DNA from: JBBTTS01 sp038064135 | GTDB lineage: Bacteria > Patescibacteriota > Saccharimonadia > Saccharimonadales > OMJO01 | Length of the DNA stretch: 5,773 nt | Reading direction: 5' to 3' | Assembly (NCBI GenBank): GCA_038064135.1 | Contig: JBBTTS010000002.1 | Location: 1 to 5,773, forward strand | Shown here: positions 1-4,437 of the stretch, piece after piece | Position numbering within the stretch: position 1 is the first letter of the stretch | Layout of the letters: every line of letters begins with the position of its first letter | Position numbers and translations under genes: made by a program | Notes under the pieces: model-generated | Databases searched by the model: none | Seen by the model: only the letters and a program-made list of their open reading frames with translations | Told to the model about the DNA's origin: nothing

Positions 1-267
1 AAATGAATAGCCTACATGACTTATCGCCCCTAGGTTGTATATCTCATTAGGCTGTGAGATTTCGATTGCCCTAACCAAAGACGCTTTGTCGGTTAAATCT
101 GCTTCAATAAGTTTAACCTGCGGAAATTCTGACTGAAATGCAGTCTTTTTAGGGTTATTTTGCCCACGTATAATCCCGAAAACTTTGTAGCCCTTTTTTA
201 ATAATAATTCAGAAAGATGACTACCGTCCTGACCCGTCACCCCAGTAATTAATGCTGTTTTGGTCAC
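1..267 (-). CDS. gmd: GDP-mannose 4,6-dehydratase, N-terminal part (runs off left edge)
   Basis: First 89 codons of a short-chain dehydrogenase/reductase that removes water from GDP-mannose to give GDP-4-keto-6-deoxymannose, the precursor of GDP-fucose, GDP-rhamnose and related sugars; cytoplasmic. The N-terminus shows the Rossmann nucleotide-binding motif TGVTGQDGSHL (residues 8-18), an arginine at residue 34 where NADP-preferring members carry one, an acidic turn at EADLTD (55-60), and PNEIYNLGAISHVGYSF (73-89), close to the usual Gmd segment (commonly NLAAQSHV). The catalytic Tyr-x3-Lys lies outside the window. The GTG start at 267 is supported by GGAAGGGG at 282-275, seven bases upstream. 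It overlaps the stop of the upstream small ORF by four bases (GTGA), which implies translational coupling. Gmd identity is fairly secure; a related sugar-nucleotide dehydratase or epimerase is the alternative. Confidence 0.88.
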   Translation of the reverse strand, partial: MTKTALITGVTGQDGSHLSELLLKKGYKVFGIIRGQNNPKKTAFQSEFPQVKLIEADLTDKASLVRAIEISQPNEIYNLGAISHVGYSF

Positions 268-476
268 GTGTTAACCCCTTCCGATAAGTCATTTGAGGGG
301 TTAAATTGATGAAGTTCGGCCGTAGTTATGCCAATTTGGCCTGCCATGTATTCACGAAGTTTGCTAAGTGCGGAGCCATAAAGGTTATTAACTACTTGCT
401 CACTTAACTTAGTAAATTTGGAACTAAACTCTTGAAATGATCCAATATTGTCGGGACTAAAGTTATAATTAAACAT
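264..476 (-). CDS. Small hypothetical protein (70 aa) between polymerase and gmd
   Basis: An open frame of 70 codons that I do not recognise. It starts 15 bases after the stop of the O-antigen-ligase-like gene and its TGA overlaps the gmd GTG by four bases, so it sits in a tight three-gene operon. That is the main reason to call it real. The protein is soluble-looking, with no signal peptide or membrane segment. It has an aromatic/Asn-rich start (MFNYNF) and a probably helical middle (about residues 14-48, containing KLSEQVVNNL and LSKLREYMAG). There are no cysteines. No strong Shine-Dalgarno precedes the ATG; the upstream stretch is AT-rich. It may be a small accessory or regulator of sugar-nucleotide synthesis, or simply a leader whose translation couples polymerase and gmd; neither role is shown by the sequence. 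Confidence 0.6.
   Translation of the reverse strand: MFNYNFSPDNIGSFQEFSSKFTKLSEQVVNNLYGSALSKLREYMAGQIGITTAELHQFNPSNDLSEGVNT
275..282 (-). promoter_or_regulatory. Ribosome binding site deciding the gmd GTG start
   Basis: GGAAGGGG on the minus strand lies seven bases before the GTG at 267, inside the 3' end of the preceding small ORF. It is the strongest Shine-Dalgarno-like site in the left block. It fixes the gmd start at the GTG that overlaps the upstream stop codon. Confidence 0.6.
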
Positions 477-491
477 TTAGAATCTATTCTA

Positions 492-1814
492 TCAATTTTT
501 AAATTGTTTGTTTGTTGTCACTAATACTATTCCCGCGAGGGCCCACCAGGTTAGGGCAACGGATTCGTTGGACCAAACATGTACGAAAAAGTTTGCAACC
601 GATAATCCTATCAAGCTAGCAAGTAGCGCGAGTGGTAACCAGCCATCTACTTTTGTCGCACGGTATAGTCGTGCTCCAACCATAAAAATTATTGAACAAA
701 ATAAAACCAAACCTAGTATTCCTAGTTCTGAGCCAATTTGCAGGTAATAGTTCTCGTTTAGTTCGGTGCCTTGGGTTTGGTTGCGAATTGATGCAAGGCC
801 AGCGGTGCCCGGGCCACCGCCCAGTGGATCGTCAACAATCCCATTTAATGATTCTCTCCAAAAACGAGCCCTTAATTGATTTGAATCTTCCAAAACAGTA
901 CTTTGATCGGCATGAAAAATCACGTTTTGCATAAAATATGAGTTGCGAGCAGAGAATATAAATAGCCCCGTAAGAATAGTACATACCGAAATAAACAACA
1001 GGTATTTTTTGACGTGTGATACGAAAGTTTTGTTAGTTTGGAGGGCAAGAATCGTAAGGGTCATTACGGCAAAGCCGATCCACGCGCTTCGTGAAAATGT
1101 AAGCCACAAACAAGCAGCAGAAAGTAGAAAGTAGAAAGTATACGGCTTACTAATTTTTGGTTTTTTTAGTATCAAGGTAAGACTTAGCGCTCCGATTATA
1201 ATCAGATACGAACCAAACGAGTTGGGGTCGCGTAGGGTTGACATAATGCGTTCGAGATCAGGTTTATCGTCTATAAAAAAAGCCGGTAACACTCCGTTGG
1301 CACGGCTATAACCGAAATTACTTAATGCGTCGCTAGGCAATAGTAGGTATTGTAAAATGCCAAAAACTAAAACTGGCGCCGCCACTACAGTCAAAGTCTT
1401 GACGCTCACCCTATGAAGGTATTTGACTTCGAAAAATCTGCTAAGCAGTAGTCCGTATAAAAAAATCACTAAAAAACGCGTGTTATATACCAGGCCCAGT
1501 ATTTCGGCATCAAGTTCTGTTGGCCTAACCACTGCCAACAGTACATTTAAGACTCCGTACGCTAAAATTACCTGAACCAGTCTATCTTTTTGTATCTGCT
1601 TCCAAACCCCACCCCTGGAAAAAATATAAGCACATAAGATGAGGATAAAACCAGCCACTAGCAAAACATCTTTGGCTATTTTTGCGGCTGGAAGCACCCC
1701 AAAACTTGTACCAATCCATGTTGATAAGAAAATGTGCAGTGGCATATAAGCCAAGAGGCTCAAAAAAATATAAAGGCTAATACGAACCGGTGTAGTTTGC
1801 GTCTTATCGATCAT
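492..1814 (-). CDS. O-antigen ligase/polymerase-like membrane protein (Wzy_C/WaaL family)
   Basis: A 440-residue, strongly hydrophobic protein with about ten to twelve predicted membrane segments, typical of O-antigen polymerases (Wzy), ligases (WaaL) and related glycan-transfer enzymes acting on lipid-linked saccharides at the outer face of the membrane. Diagnostic stretches are RDPNSFGSYL (195-204), LTFSRSAWIGF (238-248), the extracellular loop with DPLGGGPGTAG (329-339), and NENYYLQIGSELGILGLVL (353-371), the last being the family's typical (H)NxYLq..sE.GilGl block. Here the common His is replaced by Glu (ENYYLQ). The start at 1814 leaves a short cytoplasmic leader before the first membrane helix; an in-frame extension upstream to 2042 would run antisense through the glycosyltransferase and is rejected. 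A weak AAGAAG precedes the start. It heads an operon with the small ORF and gmd. Polymerase versus ligase, or protein O-glycosylation, cannot be told from sequence. Confidence 0.85.
   Translation of the reverse strand: MIDKTQTTPVRISLYIFLSLLAYMPLHIFLSTWIGTSFGVLPAAKIAKDVLLVAGFILILCAYIFSRGGVWKQIQKDRLVQVILAYGVLNVLLAVVRPTELDAEILGLVYNTRFLVIFLYGLLLSRFFEVKYLHRVSVKTLTVVAAPVLVFGILQYLLLPSDALSNFGYSRANGVLPAFFIDDKPDLERIMSTLRDPNSFGSYLIIIGALSLTLILKKPKISKPYTFYFLLSAACLWLTFSRSAWIGFAVMTLTILALQTNKTFVSHVKKYLLFISVCTILTGLFIFSARNSYFMQNVIFHADQSTVLEDSNQLRARFWRESLNGIVDDPLGGGPGTAGLASIRNQTQGTELNENYYLQIGSELGILGLVLFCSIIFMVGARLYRATKVDGWLPLALLASLIGLSVANFFVHVWSNESVALTWWALAGIVLVTTNKQFKN
1120..1140. repeat. Three tandem copies of GAAAGTA inside the polymerase/ligase gene
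   Basis: GAAAGTA (TACTTTC on the coding strand) is repeated exactly three times in the O-antigen-ligase-like gene, in the membrane segment around residues 225-232 (TFYFLLS). The unit is seven bases, so gain or loss of one copy by slippage would shift the frame and truncate the protein. With only three copies the slippage rate may be low. Confidence 0.8.
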
Positions 1815-1829
1815 AATCTTCTTGGCATT

Positions 1830-1858
1830 ATTGTAAACTAGAGTTATGCATATTGTAA
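1830..1858 (-). promoter_or_regulatory. Possible promoter for the polymerase-smallORF-gmd operon
   Basis: On the minus strand TACAAT lies at 1835-1830, fifteen bases before the ATG at 1814. It is the same -10 sequence seen at both toxin-antitoxin promoters. The base run 17 bases upstream (TTACAA, 1858-1853) matches the -35 consensus only at three positions and lies inside the divergent glycosyltransferase gene. Weak evidence: the -10 is plausible, the -35 is not convincing. Confidence 0.28.
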
Positions 1859-2940
1859 TTGATGCGCGGATTCGGCTTGCTAGTACCGGCAAACCTGTTG
1901 AACGATTACTTGAATACCTACAAGGCTTAGATTCGAAAAATTTATATACTATTTTATTGGCCAAAGATGACCTTTGGCAACCTACGGCCAAAAATTTTAC
2001 CGCCAAAAGCTGCCCGTACCCTATTTTTTCGTTTAACCCCATAAATCAGATAACTTTGGCCTTATTTATTGCTAGGCTTAGGCCTGACTTGGTTCACTTT
2101 ACGCTCACCGGCCAACAGCCTATTTTTTACTTTGGAAAACAAACGACATTTACGCACGACTTAACTATGTTGCGCTTCGTTAGGCCTGGGCGGCTGCCAA
2201 ACTGGCTACATAAAATTAGGATGTGGGGCTATAGATTTTTACTATGGCAGAGTCATAAAAAAGCCGAAAAAATATTAGTACCTTCAGAATTTGTGCGCGA
2301 CGATGTGTATAAAAAATACTTGTTCACGAGAAGGAAAATAGTTGTTACACCCGAAGCTAGCGAACCACCAATTTCGGCCAGCGAAGTTGAACCAAAAGAT
2401 CCGCCTACAAATTTTTTACTTTATGTAGGAACTGCCTTTCCACACAAAAACCTCACTAAACTTGTAGATGCATTTGCAGAACTAAAGTTAAAACACCCCG
2501 ACCTAAAACTTATTTTTGTTGGAAAGCGAGAATATCACTCGAAACAACTTGAAAAATCTATAAAAAACAACCCCAATGTAAACGATATTATTTTTACTGG
2601 ATTCATAGAACTTGCGGAGTTGAAGTGGTACTACAACCGTGCAGCTGTTTACGTTTTCCCTAGCCTGAGTGAAGGCTTTGGTTTACCGGGCCTAGAGGCT
2701 ATGGCTCACGGCTGTCCGGTGGCTAGTAGCAACGCAACTTGCTTGCCTGAAGTATGCAAAGACGCTGCAGAGTACTTTGACCCAGAAAATGCACAGGACA
2801 TGACCAAGGCGATTCAAAAGATCCTAGGCAACCCTAAGCGCCGTGCAGAATTAGTGGCTAACGGTAAAAAAGTTGTTGCCGGCTATTCATGGAAACGCAT
2901 GGTCGAACAAACTCTGCAGGTGTTCAACGATATATTTTAA
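1846..2940 (+). CDS. GT4-type glycosyltransferase (GT-B fold, mannosyltransferase-like)
   Basis: A 364-residue retaining GT-B glycosyltransferase, full length for the GT4 group. The N-domain begins MHIVIDARIR, as in the WbaZ/mannosyltransferase-like subgroup, and continues with STGKPVERLLEYL (13-25), where many relatives have a TGIGRY-like motif. THDLTMLRF (103-111) matches the family's H-D-x3 acceptor region. The nucleotide-sugar domain contains LLYVGTAFPHKNL (191-203), IFVGKR (223-228), FTGFI (250-254) and the hallmark E-x7-E motif EGFGLPGLE (E276, E284), followed by HGCPVASSN (288-296). There is no signal peptide or clear membrane helix, so it is cytosolic or peripheral. It probably adds a hexose, perhaps mannose, to a lipid-linked glycan alongside the divergent polymerase and gmd; donor and acceptor cannot be read from sequence. 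A decayed relative of its 3' end lies at 3752-3837. Confidence 0.88.
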   Translation: MHIVIDARIRLASTGKPVERLLEYLQGLDSKNLYTILLAKDDLWQPTAKNFTAKSCPYPIFSFNPINQITLALFIARLRPDLVHFTLTGQQPIFYFGKQTTFTHDLTMLRFVRPGRLPNWLHKIRMWGYRFLLWQSHKKAEKILVPSEFVRDDVYKKYLFTRRKIVVTPEASEPPISASEVEPKDPPTNFLLYVGTAFPHKNLTKLVDAFAELKLKHPDLKLIFVGKREYHSKQLEKSIKNNPNVNDIIFTGFIELAELKWYYNRAAVYVFPSLSEGFGLPGLEAMAHGCPVASSNATCLPEVCKDAAEYFDPENAQDMTKAIQKILGNPKRRAELVANGKKVVAGYSWKRMVEQTLQVFNDIF

Positions 2941-2942
2941 GC

Positions 2943-2971
2943 TTGACTAGTTTATGAATTGTATATACAAT
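2943..2971 (+). promoter_or_regulatory. Promoter of the AbrB/PIN toxin-antitoxin operon
   Basis: TTGACT (2943-2948), a 17-base spacer, and TACAAT (2966-2971), each 5/6 to the sigma-70 consensus. The -35 begins two bases after the glycosyltransferase stop codon. Only ten bases separate the -10 from the antitoxin ATG at 2982, so the expected transcript starts within a few bases of the ATG and has no room for a Shine-Dalgarno, pointing to a leaderless mRNA. Confidence 0.72.
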
Positions 2972-2983
2972 TGTAATTACAAT
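2957..2983. promoter_or_regulatory. Overlapping palindromes, probable autoregulatory operator
   Basis: Two perfect palindromes overlap here: AATTGTATATACAATT (2957-2972) and ATTGTAATTACAAT (2970-2983). They give a series of ATTGTA/TACAAT half-sites covering the -10 box and reaching into the antitoxin ATG. This is where an AbrB/MazE-type antitoxin, alone or with its toxin, would be expected to bind and repress. The palindromes are seen directly; the operator role is inferred from the usual autoregulation of such modules. Confidence 0.6.
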
Positions 2984-3245
2984 GAATAAATACGTAGCAA
3001 CTGTTATAAAAACCGGTAATTCCTATGCGCTTCGAGTGCCCAAAGCCTATATCAATGATTCCGGGCTTCAACTTGGAGACAAGCCAGACTTACCGCTTGT
3101 CACGGCCCGAAAACCACAGGACCATATCAAAATTCAACGACTTTGGGAAGAACTCCAGGCCCTGAAACCATTCAAAGACATTGAAGACCCTGTTGCTTGG
3201 CAGCGCGGGATACGCAAGGATCGCCCGATGCCCGGAAGGGATTAG
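2982..3245 (+). CDS. AbrB/MazE-family antitoxin of a VapBC-like module
   Basis: An 87-residue antitoxin. The N-terminus VATVIKTGNSYALRVPKAYI (5-24) is the swapped-hairpin AbrB/SpoVT DNA-binding motif with the VxKxGNSxxxRxPK signature. The C-terminus KDIEDPVAWQRGIRKDRP (65-82) is a tail I know from antitoxins of PIN-domain toxins in this group and would wrap the toxin to block its active site. The middle is short, with one likely helix (IQRLWEELQAL). The ATG at 2982 lies within the second operator palindrome, ten bases after the -10. The toxin gene begins one base after this stop. The fold is clear; the symbol vapB is by analogy with the partner, so I leave it blank. Confidence 0.88.
   Translation: MNKYVATVIKTGNSYALRVPKAYINDSGLQLGDKPDLPLVTARKPQDHIKIQRLWEELQALKPFKDIEDPVAWQRGIRKDRPMPGRD
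3234..3240 (+). promoter_or_regulatory. Ribosome binding site deciding the toxin TTG start
   Basis: GGAAGGG ends six bases before the TTG at 3247, within the last codons of the antitoxin. It favours 3247 over the upstream in-frame TTG at 3181, which would add 22 residues lying before the PIN fold. The TTG combined with a good Shine-Dalgarno suggests moderated toxin translation. Confidence 0.55.
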
Positions 3246-3246
3246 C

Positions 3247-3606
3247 TTGATCCTGCTTGACTCCAATATATTAATCTATGCGTCAAAAAACCTAATAAAT
3301 GCCCGTATTTTCTCACATCACGAAGTTGGTTATGCATCGGTTTCGGCTATTGAGAGCCTTGGTTATCACAAAATCAGAGCTTCAGAAATGGCTATTTTGC
3401 AAAAAATACTATTGGGTTACGACAAGATCCATCTGACAGACGAAATAATTAACCGAGCCGTGTCTTTGAGGCAGCACAAAAAAATGGGTTTAGGTGACGC
3501 AATTGTGGCCGCCTCGGCACTTAGTAATGACTGTACGCTTTGGACGGCAAATACGGAAGATTTTGCACACATAAGTGATTTAAAACTGTTTAATCCGCTG
3601 AGTTAG
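3247..3606 (+). CDS. PIN-domain ribonuclease toxin (VapC-like)
   Basis: A 119-residue PIN-domain protein, normal length for a VapC-type toxin. It would be a Mg2+-dependent endoribonuclease that cuts RNA (tRNA or rRNA in known relatives; the target here is unknown) and is held inactive by the antitoxin just upstream. All four expected acidic positions are present: D5 in LLDSNILIY, E36 in SAIESLGY, D84 in GLGDAIVAASAL, and D105 in TANTEDF. The core therefore looks catalytically intact. TTG at 3247 is the chosen start; it follows the antitoxin TAG by one base and is preceded by GGAAGGG. The order antitoxin then toxin and the tight spacing are typical. The only doubt is the exact start codon. Confidence 0.88.
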   Translation: MILLDSNILIYASKNLINARIFSHHEVGYASVSAIESLGYHKIRASEMAILQKILLGYDKIHLTDEIINRAVSLRQHKKMGLGDAIVAASALSNDCTLWTANTEDFAHISDLKLFNPLS

Positions 3607-3612
3607 TATTCG

Positions 3613-3650
3613 CTTAAATAGAATATATATAAAAGGGAATATTATTTAAG
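3613..3650. repeat. Imperfect inverted repeat downstream of the PIN toxin
   Basis: CTTAAATA (3613-3620) pairs with TATTTAAG (3643-3650). With a two-base bulge the pairing can instead be seven plus five base pairs around a loop of about twelve bases. It starts six bases after the toxin stop and could act as a weak transcription end, but it is AT-rich and has no following T-run. Confidence 0.4.
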
Positions 3651-3677
3651 TCATTATCGTCTGTTATTGCGTAACAA

Positions 3678-3703
3678 AAATACTAATATCGATATTAGTA
3701 TTT
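3678..3703. repeat. Perfect 26-bp palindrome in the convergent spacer
   Basis: Two 13-base arms meet without a loop at 3690/3691, centred on ATCGAT. A smaller dyad, TGTTA-TTGCG-TAACA, lies just to the left at 3662-3676. On the minus strand the palindrome is followed by a short T-run, so it could end the MazEF-like transcript. The absence of a loop and the AT-rich stem fit a protein-binding site at least as well. Confidence 0.6.
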
Positions 3704-3751
3704 GTTTAAGGTACAACAATGTAGCAATCAACAAAACAATTAACGTCAAAG

Positions 3752-3837
3752 GAGTACTTTGACCCAGAAAACGCTCTGTTGCCAGCTATTCATGGAAACG
3801 TATGGCCGAACAAACTCTAGAAGCCTACAACGATGTT
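3752..3837 (+). pseudogene. Decayed 3' fragment of a second GT4 glycosyltransferase gene
   Basis: Two blocks match the intact glycosyltransferase gene. Positions 3752-3775 match 2770-2793 (residues EYFDPENA; the first twenty bases are identical). Positions 3778-3837 and a few bases beyond match 2875-2937 (VASYSWKRMAEQTLEAYNDV against VAGYSWKRMVEQTLQVFNDI; about 51 of 63 bases identical). Between the blocks the 81 bases encoding residues 317-343 are replaced by two, a net loss of 79, so the frame is broken. Many differences are synonymous, so this is an old paralogue shaped by selection before it decayed, not a recent copy. The fragment ends right beside the stop of the convergent MazF-like gene. 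Confidence 0.85.
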
Positions 3838-3841
3838 TTAT

Positions 3842-4171
3842 TTAGTCAAAAATTTTGATAATTTGTTGTTTGATTTTTTTTAGTTTATTTTCTGAAATTT
3901 GACCTAAAACTTGATATTTTCCAACTCGGTCAATCGTGAAAAGTTTATCTGGCCGCACAAAACTAGAAATCGCTAGTGAACCCGATAAAAAATCCGTGTG
4001 CTGTAGTGGCACAGCTGGTAAATTTTCGTTGTTTTTACTAGTGATTTGACAAACTACCATCGTATTAAGCGAGCTCATTGCCACAACAATAACTGGACGT
4101 TTCTTGAACGTCCTCATGTCTGCGTAGGGGAATTTAATTACCAGCAGCGAACCTATTGTAGGTATGCCCAT
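3842..4171 (-). CDS. PemK/MazF-family endoribonuclease toxin
   Basis: A 109-residue toxin of the MazF/PemK fold, near the usual 105-120 length. Such toxins are sequence-specific, metal-independent mRNA endoribonucleases. Family landmarks are IPTIGSLLVIKFPYAD (3-18), a conserved first strand and loop; KKRPVIVVA (23-31), whose R25 matches the catalytic Arg of E. coli MazF; CQITSK (41-46), with T44 near the catalytic Thr/Ser position; and SGSLAISSFVRPDKLFTID, the typical strand and turn before the C-terminal helix. The C-terminus KKIKQQIIKIF is basic and helical. The ATG at 4171 is chosen; it overlaps the end of the antitoxin gene by 19 bases. An in-frame GTG at 4198 would add an unlikely Arg-rich leader. 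Only a weak purine run precedes the ATG. It converges on the glycosyltransferase remnant. Confidence 0.85.
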   Translation of the reverse strand: MGIPTIGSLLVIKFPYADMRTFKKRPVIVVAMSSLNTMVVCQITSKNNENLPAVPLQHTDFLSGSLAISSFVRPDKLFTIDRVGKYQVLGQISENKLKKIKQQIIKIFD

Positions 4172-4386
4172 GCTTCGTCTTCTTCTGGTGTGTCCCACTC
4201 TTTCGCTAATGCCGAGTAACTTAATAAAATGCCTTCGTCAAATCTAACATCGTTAACTGGAGATATTAGTATTCCATCGGAAGTTTGCTTCATATAAACC
4301 TTGTCTGTCATGCCAGATTCTTCTAAAAGAACTTTAGGAATTCGAACGCCTTTAGAGTTGCCAATTTTGACGATATTAGTTTTCAT
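4153..4386 (-). CDS. MazE/AbrB-family antitoxin
   Basis: A 77-residue antitoxin. KIGNSKGVRIPKVLLEESG (7-25) is the AbrB/MazE DNA-binding hairpin with the KxGNSxGVRIPK signature. It is followed by MKQTSDGILISPV (32-44), the second half of the barrel, and an acidic tail (KEWDTPEEDEAW, 62-73), which in MazE-like proteins binds over the toxin's RNA groove. It is co-transcribed with the overlapping toxin gene. The ATG at 4386 lies nine bases after a TACAAT -10 box, leaving no Shine-Dalgarno. Its DNA-binding segment resembles that of the PIN-associated antitoxin at 2982-3245 (shared VxKxGNS...RxPK), which bears on the shared operator sequence. Identification as a MazE-type antitoxin is firm; its exact partner specificity is inferred from position. 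Confidence 0.9.
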   Translation of the reverse strand: MKTNIVKIGNSKGVRIPKVLLEESGMTDKVYMKQTSDGILISPVNDVRFDEGILLSYSALAKEWDTPEEDEAWAYLQ

Positions 4387-4407
4387 AGTAATTACATTGT
4401 AACTACT
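4387..4407. promoter_or_regulatory. Inverted repeat over the MazEF-like promoter, probable operator
   Basis: On the minus strand AGTAGTTAC, AAT, GTAATTACT forms nine-base arms with one mismatch around three bases. It covers the -10 box and reaches the base before the ATG. It contains TGTAATTAC, also present in the other module's operator at 2972-2980. The operator role is inferred from autoregulation in this family. Confidence 0.58.
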
Positions 4408-4424
4408 TTTATAAATTATGTCAA
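4396..4424 (-). promoter_or_regulatory. Promoter of the MazEF-like operon
   Basis: TTGACA (4424-4419, full consensus), 17 bases, then TACAAT (4401-4396, 5/6). The -10 ends nine bases before the ATG at 4386, so the transcript is expected to be leaderless or nearly so. The -35 begins 13 bases after the khpB stop, with no visible terminator between, so read-through from yidC-khpB is also possible. Confidence 0.75.
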
Positions 4425-4437
4425 CGATTTTCTTTAA

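Noticed and set aside
508..1134. Plus-strand open frames of 63-80 codons
   Set aside because: They lie antisense to the O-antigen-ligase-like gene, have no family features or ribosome binding sites, and read as low-quality shadow peptides.
1960..1978. Seven-base-pair hairpin (GCCAAAG, five-base loop, CTTTGGC) early in the glycosyltransferase gene
   Set aside because: It lies inside coding sequence with no T-run, riboswitch-like context or other support; likely chance.
1815..2042. 76-codon upstream extension of the polymerase/ligase gene
   Set aside because: It runs antisense through the conserved N-terminus of the glycosyltransferase and encodes a Cys/Ser/Arg-rich leader unlike the family; the ATG at 1814 gives a normal N-terminus.
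3181..3246. Earlier TTG start for the PIN toxin
   Set aside because: It would add 22 residues encoded within the antitoxin gene before the LLDSNILIY strand that normally begins the PIN fold; the TTG at 3247 has a better ribosome binding site.
4172..4198. GTG start for the MazF-like toxin with an Arg-rich leader
   Set aside because: The extra nine residues are encoded by the antitoxin's acidic tail in another frame; ATG at 4171 gives the normal family N-terminus.
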